DNA of 64,000 nucleotides from CAZGHS01 sp964525495 (lineage in GTDB: Bacteria > Patescibacteriota > Microgenomatia > JALYQM01), in the NCBI GenBank assembly GCA_964525495.1, contig CAZGHS010000002.1, positions 120,819 to 184,818 on the forward strand, written 5' to 3'. A program made the position numbers and the translations under genes. The notes beneath the pieces are model-generated. The model did no database searches and was not told the DNA's origin. It was given only the letters and a program-made list of their open reading frames with translations. Within the stretch, counting starts at the first letter, position 1. Each line of letters opens with the position of its first letter. Shown here in pieces: positions 8,157 to 18,300 of the stretch.

Positions 8157-8185
8157 TAGACGTGGCGTCTCATTATGCTTATACT
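8157..8185 (+). promoter_or_regulatory. lemA-htpX promoter with an inverted repeat over the -35
   Basis: TAGACG (8157-8162) and TATACT (8180-8185) are 17 bp apart. An inverted repeat AGACG-TGG-CGTCT (8158-8170) overlaps the -35 and could be an operator. Confidence 0.4.
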
Positions 8186-8217
8186 GTAGTCATAAAATAT
8201 AAACACAAGGAGATAAT

Positions 8218-8778
8218 ATGGAAATCTTATTAGTATTACTTGTCATCGTTGGAGGAGTTCTCCTCTATATATGGTCCCTTTACAATGGACTAGTTGTGGC
8301 TCGTAAGAGAGTAGAAGTATCTTGGAAAGATATAGATATCCAGCTCAAGAAACGCTATGACCTTTTACCAGACCTCGTCGAAACTGCCAAAAAAGCAGCG
8401 CATCTCGATGAGAGCATTTTTACTAAAGTAGCAGAGCTTCGCTCTCAAGCAATGTCTACGCCAACCAGCGCAGATCCAGCAGCTCGAGCAGCAGTCGAAG
8501 GTCAACTCAGCAACGCAGTACACGGCTTGCAGATAGCAGTTGAAGCGTACCCTGACATTAAGTCTCATACAGAGCTCGTAAGTTTGATGAACTTAAACCG
8601 AGACATTGAAGACAAAATCGCTTACGCTCGTCAGTTCTACAATCAGAACGTTCTCGACTACAACACACGCATCGAAGTATTCCCAGCTGTAATGTTTGCT
8701 CGTTCTCTTGGGTTCCAAGCAGCACAAGCATTCGAAGCTGCAGAGTCAGAGCGCGTAGATGTCAAAGTAGCATTCTAA
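8218..8778 (+). CDS. lemA: LemA family protein
   Basis: The 186-residue protein has an N-terminal membrane segment (residues 2-22) followed by the LemA helical-bundle domain, with the family pattern YNxLVxxRxxVxxxWxxIDxxLKRRYDLLPxLV visible at about 23-60. The length is normal for the family. LemA proteins sit in the membrane with an extended helical bundle; the biochemical role is not settled. An AAGGAG site precedes ATG 8218. It is followed 28 bp downstream by an HtpX-type protease, a common pairing in bacteria, suggesting a shared envelope-stress role. Confidence 0.93.
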   Translation: MEILLVLLVIVGGVLLYIWSLYNGLVVARKRVEVSWKDIDIQLKKRYDLLPDLVETAKKAAHLDESIFTKVAELRSQAMSTPTSADPAARAAVEGQLSNAVHGLQIAVEAYPDIKSHTELVSLMNLNRDIEDKIAYARQFYNQNVLDYNTRIEVFPAVMFARSLGFQAAQAFEAAESERVDVKVAF

Positions 8779-8806
8779 TCTGTATTCGTGAAAAGGAGTG
8801 TGAAAA

Positions 8807-9727
8807 TTGGCATTACCGACAGTCTATAACGAAATCGATTCCAACAAAACAAAAACCTGGCTTCTCATGGCTGGGTTTGTTGGGTTCGTGGCACTCGTAA
8901 TCTGGGTCTTTGCCATGGCTATGGAGTTCGACTCCTTCAGTGCTCTCTCTATTGTCGGCATTTCACTCATCATCACCGGAGTGATTAATATCATTTCCTA
9001 CTACTATTCAGACAAAATGGTTCTCGCTATCTCCGGAGCCAAAGAGATCCATAGAGAAGAAAACCCAGATATCTACAACTTGGTAGACAATCTTTGCACA
9101 GGAGCTGGCATTCCAGTTCCCAAGATATATGTCATAGACGACTCTGCTCCCAATGCATTCGCGACTGGCCGAGATCCTCAGCACGCAGCCATCGCCCTGA
9201 CAACCGGGATCATCCAAAAACTCGAAAGGCGAGAGCTTGAAGGAGTTGTAGCCCATGAGCTGAGCCACATCAAAAACTACGACACATTATATATGTCTAT
9301 AGTAGTGATCCTCGTCGGACTGATCGCGCTACTGGCAGATATCTTCATGCGTACACTCTGGTACGGTGGAGGTCGTCGCAGAGACGACAATACGGGTGCA
9401 GGCAGTGGAGGGGGAATATTCCTCGCCCTCGGGATCGTCTTTGCACTACTCTCACCACTCATCGCAGAGCTCATCAAACTTGCAGTCTCACGCCAGCGGG
9501 AGTACCTTGCCGACGCCTCAGCTGCGCTCCTGACCAGATATCCAGACGGACTAGCATCTGCCTTAGCAAAGATCGAAGCAGACCACGAACCACTCGAAGT
9601 TGCTAATAAAGCTACCGCACATCTCTATATCACCAATCCACTCAAAGATTGGGGAGGCAAACTCAACGGCTTGTTCTCAACTCATCCACCTATCGAAGAG
9701 CGAATAGCGAAACTTAGACAGATGTAA
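8807..9727 (+). CDS. htpX: HtpX-like zinc metalloprotease
   Basis: This M48-family protease has 306 residues. The zinc site HELSH is at residues 150-154 and the third ligand is expected at E232 (REYLADA). Two membrane segments lie at about 18-38 and 45-65 and two more flank the catalytic segment (about 160-180 and 203-228). A glycine-rich loop (GAGSGGG) lies between them. HtpX homologues cleave misfolded membrane proteins. The start is TTG 8807 with AAAAGGAG upstream; no ATG gives the right N-terminus. It is co-transcribed with lemA. Confidence 0.93.
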   Translation: MALPTVYNEIDSNKTKTWLLMAGFVGFVALVIWVFAMAMEFDSFSALSIVGISLIITGVINIISYYYSDKMVLAISGAKEIHREENPDIYNLVDNLCTGAGIPVPKIYVIDDSAPNAFATGRDPQHAAIALTTGIIQKLERRELEGVVAHELSHIKNYDTLYMSIVVILVGLIALLADIFMRTLWYGGGRRRDDNTGAGSGGGIFLALGIVFALLSPLIAELIKLAVSRQREYLADASAALLTRYPDGLASALAKIEADHEPLEVANKATAHLYITNPLKDWGGKLNGLFSTHPPIEERIAKLRQM

Positions 9728-9859
9728 GTAAGTTCTACTTGAAGCGATCGCGAAAGGTACAGGATAAAGGTTCGGATTAGAGTAAATAGAACACTTGTTC
9801 CGGGTATTTTTACTTAATTAATAGTATAAATAAACCTTACAATTGAGTACTTTTTGTAA

Positions 9860-9877
9860 ATTTCAAGACCTTGAAAT
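9860..9877. promoter_or_regulatory. 8-bp inverted repeat overlapping a -35 element
   Basis: ATTTCAAG and CTTGAAAT are separated by AC. The right arm contains the -35 TTGAAA of the promoter below, as expected for an operator. Confidence 0.4.
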
Positions 9878-9898
9878 GGGTAGTTTAAGTGATAAAAT
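9871..9898 (+). promoter_or_regulatory. promoter of the 20-residue micro-ORF
   Basis: TTGAAA (9871-9876), 16-bp spacer, TAAAAT (9893-9898) with an upstream TG. The ATG at 9905 is six bases after the -10. Confidence 0.5.
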
Positions 9899-9904
9899 GC
9901 GCCC

Positions 9905-9967
9905 ATGGATGACGAATTGGATGATTTAGAATTTGATGTAGACTACTGGGTTCTGCTCTTCCCGTAA
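9905..9967 (+). CDS. acidic micro-ORF, 20 residues
   Basis: ATG 9905 to TAA 9965-9967 encodes a 20-residue peptide with an acidic N-terminal half (MDDELDDLEFDVD) and a hydrophobic end (WVLLFP). The start is six bases after a good -10 box, the same spacing seen at many real genes in this window, so a leaderless message is likely. It lies 40 bp before gatC, which has its own promoter. The product could be a regulatory micropeptide; nothing similar is recognised. The reading frame is short, so coding status is uncertain. Confidence 0.35.
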   Translation: MDDELDDLEFDVDYWVLLFP

Positions 9968-9971
9968 TCCT

Positions 9972-10000
9972 TTGTCAAATCCGCACTAATACAGTATTAT
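9972..10000 (+). promoter_or_regulatory. gatCAB promoter (leaderless type)
   Basis: TTGTCA (9972-9977), 17-bp spacer, TATTAT (9995-10000). ATG 10008 follows after seven bases and no ribosome binding site is present. Confidence 0.6.
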
Positions 10001-10007
10001 ACAAAGT

Positions 10008-10295
10008 ATGTCGCTTAACTCAGATCAAGTCAAGCATATTGCGAAGTTGTCTCGGATTCAGCTCACCGACGAAGAAGTCGAGAAGTATAGAACCCAGCTC
10101 TCAGCAGTCTTAGGATATATTGAACAGCTCAATGAGTTGGATACATCCAGCGTGCTGCCGACAGTTAATACAACGGGTTTAATGAACGTGCTCCGAGAAG
10201 ATTTTCAGAAAGACTCTCTGCCTGTTACTGATGCGACAAAGAACAGCAAACTCGCCGACAAAGGCTTCTTTGTAGTTCCTAACGTATTCGAATAG
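10008..10295 (+). CDS. gatC: aspartyl/glutamyl-tRNA amidotransferase subunit C
   Basis: The 95-residue protein matches GatC in length and pattern (VKHIAKLSRIQLTDEE at the start, then LRED-x-x-x-DSLP near 64-74). GatC wraps around GatA and stabilises the GatCAB complex, which converts Glu-tRNA-Gln and/or Asp-tRNA-Asn to the amides in organisms lacking the direct synthetases. It is the first gene of a gatC-gatA-gatB operon, with gatA starting eight bases after its stop. The start is seven bases after the -10 box. Confidence 0.95.
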   Translation: MSLNSDQVKHIAKLSRIQLTDEEVEKYRTQLSAVLGYIEQLNELDTSSVLPTVNTTGLMNVLREDFQKDSLPVTDATKNSKLADKGFFVVPNVFE

Positions 10296-10303
10296 GAGAG
10301 ACC

Positions 10304-11764
10304 GTGGAAGAACACACACATACCATTGCACAAACAGCCAAAGATTTACGTGAGAAGAAGATCTCCTCAAAAGAGCTCACTCAAAACTACCTTCAAAGAA
10401 TTAAGCAAACAAACGACGACTTAAACATCTACCTCACGGTAACCGACGAGCATGCACTCAAACAGGCTGAAAAGGTAGATCAGGACCTTACAGCAGGCAA
10501 GCAGTTATCGCCATTGGCCGGCATCCCTGCAGCCATCAAAGATGTCCTCGTCACAAAAGATATTCGCACTACAGCCTCTTCCAAAATGTTAGAGAATTTC
10601 TATCCACCTTACGAATCCACAACCACAAATCGTCTAAACGATAGCGGCATGGTTATGCTTGGTAAGACTAACTGTGATGCCTTCGCATTCGGAGGTTCTA
10701 CTGAGAATTCGGGATACGGTCCTACCAAGAACCCCTGGAACACAGCCAAAGTACCAGGCGGATCAAGTGGCGGCTCAGCAGCTGCAGTCGCTGCAGACAC
10801 AGCAATCTATTCAATCGGCACAGACACTGGTGGTTCCATCCGTCAGCCAGCATCACTCTGCGGGGTAGTTGGCTTGAAACTTACGTATGGTCGAGCATCT
10901 CGATATGGACTCATGGCTATGGCTTCGAGTTTCGATACACCAGGTCCAATCACGAAGACAGTAGAAGATGCCGCACTCGTTGCACAGGCAATCGCAGGCT
11001 ACGACGAAAAAGACGGAACATCAGTCAAACAGGAAATTCCAGAGTACACGAGTTTTCTCAAAACAGATTTAACGGGAGTCAAAATCGGACTACTCGAGGA
11101 ATCGTTTGGAGATGGCGTGGAAAATGGCGTGAAAATATCTATCGAACAAGCTGTTACAGTTTTAGAAAAATTAGGAGCAACAGTCAAACGCGTTTCCTTA
11201 CCAAAACTAAAATACGGAATCGCTGCCTACTATATTCTCGTTCCTTCTGAAATCTCTTCCAACATGGCTCGCTACGATGGGGTGCGTTTCGGACATCGCT
11301 CAGAAAATGCACATTCACTCTACGAACTCCAAACCATGTCTCGGGGTGAAGCCCTCGAAGACGAAGTAAAGCGCCGCATAATGCTTGGCAACTACGCGCT
11401 TAGCTCAGGTTACTACGACGCCTACTATCTCAAAGCAGCCCAGGTCAGAACGCTCATCAAGCAAGAATTCGAAGAAACATTTAAGGATGTTGACGCTATT
11501 GTCTGTCCAACCAGTCCGACTGTCGCCTTTGACATTGGTTCAAAGACAGATGACCCACTGGCTATGTACTTGGCAGATATCTTCACAGTTTCAGCAAACC
11601 TGGCTGGTATCCCAGGACTGTCAGTTCCTTGTGGATTTTCAGAAGGCCTTCCTGTCGGACTTCAGATCTTAGGTCGCGCATTCGATGAAGCAACTATTCT
11701 CCATATTGGCCACGCATACGAACAAGCAACAGAGTGGCACACTAAATTCCCGGAGGTCAAATGA
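10304..11764 (+). CDS. gatA: aspartyl/glutamyl-tRNA amidotransferase subunit A
   Basis: The 486-residue protein is an amidase-signature enzyme that hydrolyses glutamine and channels ammonia to GatB. The signature GGSSGGSAAAVAA is near residues 150-162, and the catalytic Ser-cisSer-Lys parts are visible as the lysine in GIPAAIKD (about 82) and the serines in GGSSGGS and TDTGGSIRQP. The length is typical. It starts at GTG 10304 with AGGAG seven bases upstream. Its TGA stop overlaps the ATG of gatB (ATGA at 11761), indicating coupled translation. Confidence 0.97.
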   Translation: MEEHTHTIAQTAKDLREKKISSKELTQNYLQRIKQTNDDLNIYLTVTDEHALKQAEKVDQDLTAGKQLSPLAGIPAAIKDVLVTKDIRTTASSKMLENFYPPYESTTTNRLNDSGMVMLGKTNCDAFAFGGSTENSGYGPTKNPWNTAKVPGGSSGGSAAAVAADTAIYSIGTDTGGSIRQPASLCGVVGLKLTYGRASRYGLMAMASSFDTPGPITKTVEDAALVAQAIAGYDEKDGTSVKQEIPEYTSFLKTDLTGVKIGLLEESFGDGVENGVKISIEQAVTVLEKLGATVKRVSLPKLKYGIAAYYILVPSEISSNMARYDGVRFGHRSENAHSLYELQTMSRGEALEDEVKRRIMLGNYALSSGYYDAYYLKAAQVRTLIKQEFEETFKDVDAIVCPTSPTVAFDIGSKTDDPLAMYLADIFTVSANLAGIPGLSVPCGFSEGLPVGLQILGRAFDEATILHIGHAYEQATEWHTKFPEVK

Positions 11765-13233
11765 ACAAATACCAACCAATCATTGGACTTGAAGTTCACG
11801 TAGAACTCAACACTAATTCCAAAATGTTTTGTAGCTGCAGTGCCGAGCATTTCAGTGTTGAGCCAAACACACACACCTGTCCTACATGCCTTGGACTGCC
11901 AGGCGCTCTTCCTACCGTCAACAAAACAGCCTGTGAATCATGTATCAAAATCGGACTAGCATTCGAATGCTCATTACTCGATCACGCAGTATTCGCGCGC
12001 AAGCATTACGCATATCCAGATCTCGCTAAGGGTTATCAGCTCTCACAGTACGAGCTACCTTTCTGTGTCGATGGCATGATCAAAATCGGGAATCGAGATA
12101 TTCGCATCAAGCGAGTCCATATGGAAGAAGATACAGGCAAACTCCAGCACGGAGATTTCCAAGGCAAAAACGCATCATTTGTCGATTTCAATCGTTCAGG
12201 TGTACCGCTTGTCGAGATCGTCACACAAGCAGATTTCCGCTCAGCCGAAGAAGTAGAGGAGTATGCACGCAAGCTCCAACAGCTCATGCGCTATCTCGGA
12301 GTCAGCACTGCAGATATGGATAAAGGTTCAATGCGCTTCGAAGCGAACATTTCTCTCAAAGAGACAAGCGAAGATATTTCAGACAAAATTCTTGAAGACT
12401 CAGATTTGCCAAAATATAAGATCGAAGTTAAAAACCTTAACTCATTCAAAGCGCTAGCCGGAGCAGTCAGATACGAAACCAAAGCACAAGCCGAGATCCT
12501 CGACGCAGGCAAAATTCCTCCGCAGGAAACCAAGGGGTGGGACGATATCAAACAACGCACTGTCTCTCAGCGCGAAAAAGAAGACGCACACGATTACCGC
12601 TATTTCCCAGATCCAGATATTTCGCCAATGGATTGGATGCCACAGTCAGAAGTTCAGCTTAAATCTTCTCTGCCAGAGCTTCCGTGGCAAAAGAAAAGTC
12701 GGTACATGACAGACTACGGTTTAAGCGATTACGACGCATCACTTCTCACAGACGATCAAGCCACAACTGTATATTTCGAAACTGGCATGGCTGAAGCACA
12801 AGGCGATGCAAAGCAAATTGCGAAGAAGCTTACAAACTGGATCAACGGTGAATTAGCCCGGCTCAGAAATGAAACTAGTACACATATAACTCAAGTTAAA
12901 GTGACACCGGCACATATTCTTGAAATCATTGCGTTAGTCGATGCTCAAAAAGTTTCAGGTACTAACGCCAAAATTGTATTCGAAGAAATATTTACTAACC
13001 GTGGTGAAATTGCAACAATAGTCAAAGACAAAGGCCTCGAACAAATCCAAGACACTGGAGCTGTGGAAACCGCTGTGAAAAAAATAATTGAAGAACAGCC
13101 TAAAGCTGTTGCAGATTACAAAGGCGGCAAAGAAACAGTTATCATGTTCCTTATAGGCATGGTCATGAAAGAGCTCAAAGGAAAAGGAAATACGGAAGAA
13201 ATAAAAGAAGTATTAAAAAAGCAATTAGTCTAA
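11761..13233 (+). CDS. gatB: aspartyl/glutamyl-tRNA amidotransferase subunit B
   Basis: The 490-residue protein is the kinase and transamidase subunit that activates the misacylated tRNA with ATP. The start YQPIIGLEVHVELNT is diagnostic, and CSCSAEHF with CPTCLGLPG gives the Cys pairs of the zinc site near residues 22-46. The C-terminal tail (about 390-490) is the YqeY-like tRNA-binding part. Full length, last gene of the operon, convergent with the unknown minus-strand gene 15 bp away. Confidence 0.97.
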   Translation: MNKYQPIIGLEVHVELNTNSKMFCSCSAEHFSVEPNTHTCPTCLGLPGALPTVNKTACESCIKIGLAFECSLLDHAVFARKHYAYPDLAKGYQLSQYELPFCVDGMIKIGNRDIRIKRVHMEEDTGKLQHGDFQGKNASFVDFNRSGVPLVEIVTQADFRSAEEVEEYARKLQQLMRYLGVSTADMDKGSMRFEANISLKETSEDISDKILEDSDLPKYKIEVKNLNSFKALAGAVRYETKAQAEILDAGKIPPQETKGWDDIKQRTVSQREKEDAHDYRYFPDPDISPMDWMPQSEVQLKSSLPELPWQKKSRYMTDYGLSDYDASLLTDDQATTVYFETGMAEAQGDAKQIAKKLTNWINGELARLRNETSTHITQVKVTPAHILEIIALVDAQKVSGTNAKIVFEEIFTNRGEIATIVKDKGLEQIQDTGAVETAVKKIIEEQPKAVADYKGGKETVIMFLIGMVMKELKGKGNTEEIKEVLKKQLV

Positions 13234-13248
13234 ATGTAACTACAGGTC

Positions 13249-15039
13249 CTATCGGGATGTCTCCCTACGATCCACTGGTTCTCCCATAGTTTGTTGTAAC
13301 TTATCAATAGAGAAGTCTGGATATTTCTTATGTACTCGACCCAGACTCTGCATGAGGTGTACACTTTCGAGTTGAGCTGGTGGCTTAGCCGTAGCTTCAT
13401 ATTCGGTGTATATCTGTATGAAAACCTTAGTTTTTTCAGCATCAGTCATCTTAACAAAATCTCGGCCAGTCATAGCTGTTGCTGCAATATTCATAGCAGC
13501 AGAGATATCTGGGTTGGGACCATATGCTACTCGAACTAATTCTTTTTTCTTAGATGGTTTGCCATACTCGTTTACCCAGTCATTAAGCACTTCTACATAG
13601 CGGTTCATAATGTCTTCATTAATAATACGTATAGTAGTCTGAACAACATATTCATCATCCATTAACTGTTCTGGTCTAGATTGGGCTGCAAGGCGGTCAG
13701 CGATGTTTTCAGAGTAATTAGAAAGAGCTTCTTTATCGGGAGTTCCATTTTCATTAAAGAAGGATCGCAATCGTGATCCTCGGCCATCGACCAATACGTT
13801 ATTATCCTTATCTCGTCCTGATATAAAAATTGAAGGAGCGTCATCAATGCTTGGTAGCCGTCCGTTTTCCATAGAATAAATAGCCATATCCATTGTTAAA
13901 TCATGAGAAGGATCTAAAAACTTCCGTTCGAGGTTAACGCTAGAAGAGGACTGTATATGTGCACGATAAACATCATAAAAGTCATTAATAAAGCCTGAAT
14001 ATGGGGCCCGAAAGCCAACCTTAAGTCCATTAACAGAATTGCCGTAGTGTTCTCGTAACGACATCCTACGGTATCGTTCGTCGTGGGTAATTCTACGAGT
14101 GCCCTCTCGATCAATAACGTCATATTCTGGAACAATGACCGCAGATTTTGTTATTCCTATTGAAAGCTCTCGGGCGACTGCAATCATTTCATCTTTGTCT
14201 TCACCCCGGGCGATATAGGTACGCAAGAATTCATCACCACCGCCTGCATTTACTCGAACTTGAAATTCTTCAAAGTAGTTTCCTTCCTTGGATGCGAGTT
14301 CACTCAAACGCTCAAAGAGGGCTCTATTAGCAGGTATATTCAAGACATAATCTTGGAGATTTTTATCCTCGAGCGCCTCTTCAGCACTTGCGAACGGTTG
14401 ATAAGGCGAATACTCTTTTGCAAAAACTTTAGCCACTGCAATCTGTGCTTTTGCTTCTTCTCGGATCGCTCTATCAAACCCAATTGTACCTCGCATAGTA
14501 TTTGCTGCGTGGAAAAGCATTCCGTCACAAATCTCACTTACCATGGTAAGTGGCTCGTAACTTGGATCTTCAGCTGCGCGCATCATTTCCTGATATTGCG
14601 CATGAGACATGACTCGCACAAAAGCTTGTCGCGCGAAAAGGGGAGTATTCGTATCGTAAAAGGCTTCGAGAGCTAATTCTCGAGCCATATCCATAGTACG
14701 AAGATGCGCCACTTGCTCATCGCGGAACAGAACCCACTGATTCTCGATATGCTTAGTTAATCGCTCACCAGCCGCAGCTCTCCGAGCTTCATCTGGAATA
14801 AAAGAGATATCTTCACGAGCACCTTTTTCATACTCTCCTATCTCAGTAAGCACGGCTTCGCGTCGCTTATCCATGTCTTCACGGACTTGATCAAAACGCG
14901 CTTTATCCATTCCCAGCAGACGCTGTTCAGTACGAGCAAGTTGAGAATCAGGAGCAAGGCGCACCCGTTCAATAGCTCCCGCTGCTATTTCCGCGATTGC
15001 ATCACCATGGGACATCTGCTCTGCATCGGAATCAGACAT
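13249..15039 (-). CDS. large hypothetical soluble protein
   Basis: The 596-residue protein is not recognised. It has no signal peptide or membrane helix. The N-terminal 130 residues are strongly charged and look like long helices or a coiled coil (MDKRREAVLTEIGEYEKGAREDI). A glycine-containing turn RVNAGGGDEFLRTYI lies near 265, and the rest is mixed alpha/beta with several Asp/Arg-rich loops (FISGRDKDNNVLVDGRGSRLRSF). No nucleotide-binding or catalytic motif stands out. It is the second gene of an operon with a 53-residue protein whose stop is two bases before its ATG. It is probably specific to this lineage. Confidence 0.6.
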   Translation of the reverse strand: MSDSDAEQMSHGDAIAEIAAGAIERVRLAPDSQLARTEQRLLGMDKARFDQVREDMDKRREAVLTEIGEYEKGAREDISFIPDEARRAAAGERLTKHIENQWVLFRDEQVAHLRTMDMARELALEAFYDTNTPLFARQAFVRVMSHAQYQEMMRAAEDPSYEPLTMVSEICDGMLFHAANTMRGTIGFDRAIREEAKAQIAVAKVFAKEYSPYQPFASAEEALEDKNLQDYVLNIPANRALFERLSELASKEGNYFEEFQVRVNAGGGDEFLRTYIARGEDKDEMIAVARELSIGITKSAVIVPEYDVIDREGTRRITHDERYRRMSLREHYGNSVNGLKVGFRAPYSGFINDFYDVYRAHIQSSSSVNLERKFLDPSHDLTMDMAIYSMENGRLPSIDDAPSIFISGRDKDNNVLVDGRGSRLRSFFNENGTPDKEALSNYSENIADRLAAQSRPEQLMDDEYVVQTTIRIINEDIMNRYVEVLNDWVNEYGKPSKKKELVRVAYGPNPDISAAMNIAATAMTGRDFVKMTDAEKTKVFIQIYTEYEATAKPPAQLESVHLMQSLGRVHKKYPDFSIDKLQQTMGEPVDRRETSR

Positions 15040-15041
15040 AC

Positions 15042-15203
15042 TTACGATCCTTTATTTTTATCAGAATTTGTATCTTTACTTTTCTCTTCTTGAAGTTGCG
15101 CAAGTCTTCTTTTTTCTAGTGCAGCTCGAACTCCGGCTGTTATGTTCGCAACAAAAAGAGTATAAAGTTGTTCGTTCTTTGGTTTGGGTTTTTCATTTGA
15201 CAT
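15042..15203 (-). CDS. small basic hypothetical protein, 53 residues
   Basis: ATG at 15201-15203 to TAA at 15042-15044. The protein starts MSNEKPKPKN, has one predicted helix (LYTLFVANITAGVRAALEKRRLAQL) and a charged tail. Its stop lies two bases before the ATG of the 596-residue gene, so the two are translated from one message. TATCAT nine bases before the start is a candidate -10. Divergent from dnaE. The small size and tight coupling suggest it works with the large partner. Function unknown. Confidence 0.55.
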   Translation of the reverse strand: MSNEKPKPKNEQLYTLFVANITAGVRAALEKRRLAQLQEEKSKDTNSDKNKGS

Positions 15204-15280
15204 AGTCTTTCTATGATAGGTTATTTAAAAAACTCTGTCTACCAAAACAGAAACCCTTTTAATTGAACACTTACTTATTC

Positions 15281-15309
15281 TTGTTATAAAATTCCCATCC
15301 GTCTAAAAT
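15281..15309 (+). promoter_or_regulatory. dnaE promoter (leaderless type)
   Basis: TTGTTA (15281-15286), 17-bp spacer, TAAAAT (15304-15309). ATG follows six bases later. Confidence 0.6.
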
Positions 15310-15315
15310 ACATAC

Positions 15316-18300
15316 ATGGCAGATTTTGTACACCTCCACGTACACACAGAATACTCACTACTCGACGGACTCTCAAAAGTAAAAGACGCTATCAAGCATG
15401 TAAAAAAGCTTGGTATGGACTCTCTTGCGATCACCGATCACGGATCCATGTTTGGCGTCATCGATTTCTATAAAGCCTGTCAGAAAGAAGAGATCAAACC
15501 AATCATCGGTGTAGAAACATACGTAGCTCGTCGTGGACATACCCAAAAAGAAGGTAAACAAGATACTGAGCCGTACCATCTCATTCTTTTGTGCAAAAAC
15601 ATCACCGGCTATCGCAACCTCATGAAACTCATATCTATCGCGCATATCGAAGGGTACTACTATCGACCCCGCGTCGATAAAGATCTACTTCGTGAATTTC
15701 ACGAAGGATTGATCGCCACCAGTGCCTGTCTTGCCAACGACATTGCCCGAGCACACGTCGCGGGCACCTACGAAGAAGCAAAACGCATAGCCCTCGACTA
15801 CCAAGATATTTTTGGTGAAGGTAATTTTTATCTCGAAGTACAACGACACCATTACAGAAATTACTTAAAAGAGCATCAAGTCGGATCTCCGATTCATGAG
15901 GATCTTACAGAAACTCAGAGAAGAGAAGACTTGGTTTACCAGGGCAACCTGAAGCTGTCCCGCGACACAGGTATTCCACTTGTCGCAACTAACGACTGCC
16001 ACTATGTCAATCAAGAAGACGCTGAAGCACAGGATTGTTTGATCTGTATCGGAACAGGTAAACAGATGGCCGAGACAACCAAACGTCTTCGCATGGTCGA
16101 TGCACGAGGATATTATCTTGCAACGCCAGCAGAAATGAAGGAATGGTTTCAGGAATGTCCTGATGCCGTGGAAAACACCGTGAAAATAGCCGAGCAATGT
16201 AATTTAGAAATCGAAATAGGCAAACCACAGTTTCCTGTATTTGAAATTCCTGACGGATTTACAGCAGACGAGTATCTCAAAAAACTCACCTACGATAACG
16301 GCAAAGATAGAATTGATCTCAACAACCCTACCGTGATCGAACGACTCGAATACGAACTCGGCGTTATCAAGATGAAAGGATATCCCACCTATTTCATGAT
16401 CGTTGCAGATTTCATGAACTGGGCGAAAGCTAATGGGATCATTACTAACACCAGAGGCTCTGCAGCAGGATCACTCGTATCCTACGCCATGGGGATCACT
16501 GACGTTGATCCACTCGTCTACGACCTACCATTCGAGCGATTCCTTAACCCTCTTCGTCCTTCCACACCAGATATCGATGCTGACATCTCCGACGTGCACC
16601 GTGACAATCTCATTTCCTACGTTAAGGAAAGATACGGCAGCGACAAAGTTGCACAGATTGGAACGTTCGGAACACTTGCCGCACGAGCTGCTGTGCGCGA
16701 CGTTGCACGTACCATGGGATTACCAATAGCCAAAGCGGACAAGCTTGCTAAAACAGTTCCTGAAGGATCCCAGGGCTTCCCGATGACATTGGGACGAGCA
16801 TTGCAAGAATCTCAGGATCTCAAACAATGGTATGACACAGATCCAGAAGTAAAAAAATGTTTAGACCTCGCGCGCAAAGTCGAAGGCAATGTCCGCAACC
16901 CTTCTGTGCATGCAGCAGGTGTAGTCGTGTCACCAACACCGATGACAGATTTTACACCACTTCGCAAAGACGGAGAAAAAATCATCACACAGTACGATAT
17001 GCACGCAGTCGAAGATGTAGGTCTCGTAAAGTTTGATTTTCTTGGTATTCGCAACCTTTCTATCCTCGGTATGGCTGTTGCCAAAGTCAAAGAAACACAA
17101 AGTGTAGATATCGATCTTAAGACGGTTCCGCTCACTGATCAAAAAGCCTTTGATATTCTCGCCAAAGGGCAGACCATGGGACTGTTCCAGCTTGGTGGCT
17201 CCGGCATGACTAAATGGCTTGTAGAGCTTAAGCCTAATCGTATTGAAGATCTGATGGCTATGGTTGCGCTGTTTCGTCCGGGACCAATGGCGATCATTCC
17301 AGAATATATTCGTCGACGCTTTCATCCTGAAGCAGTGGCATACTTTGACCCTCGCATGGAAGAATTTTTAAGCAAAACCTATGGACTCATCACGTATCAG
17401 GATGACGTACTCTATTGCGCTATCAAACTCGCGGGTTACGATTGGCTTGAAGCAGACAAGTTCCGCAAAGCCATGGGTAAGAAAATCCCAGAGGAAATGG
17501 CAAAGCAAAAAGAAAAATTTACAAAAGGGTACGTCGAATACGGAAAAGAGCAAGGCATTACCGACGAAAAAGCCGCGGAGTTATGGAAATTAATTGAACC
17601 ATTCTCAGCCTATGGTTTTAACAAAGCGCACGCAGCGAGCTACGGCATCATCGCCTATCAAACAGCTTTCATGAAAGCAAACTATCCAGTGGAATTCATG
17701 ATGGCCGTTATGACCTGCGAATCTGGAAACATGGAGACCGTGACCGAAGCAGTTATGGAATGTAAAAACATGGGGATCGAAGTCCGGAGTCCAGACGTGA
17801 ACAAATCGGGATTGGGATTCACCATAGAAGAAAATCAACACATTAGATTTGGAATGGGAGCAATTAAAAACGTAGGGGAGGCTGCAGTCGAAGCGGTCCT
17901 CAAAGCCAGAGAAGAACAAGGCGAGTTCACATCACTCTACGACTTCTGTCGCAAAGTAGACTTGCGGCCAGTCAATCATAAAACAATCGAATGTTTCATC
18001 AAATGCGGAGCCATGGATTCATTTGGAGGAACTCGTGCAGGTATGCTCCAAGTTGTCGATCAAATTATGGAAGCAGCCAGCGTCGAACAGAAAAGCAAAA
18101 ACGCAGGACAATCCTCACTATTCGAAGTTCTCGCCGCTGAGCAAACCGACGATGAACCTGCTATGCAAATGGATATACCAGTGCCAGTAGTTCCTGAAAT
18201 AGATAAAAAAGAATTACTTGGCTGGGAAAAAGAACTCCTTGGTTTCTATCTTACAGAGCATCCCCTTAAAGAAGCCCTCGAAGTCATGAATCCCTTTGTC

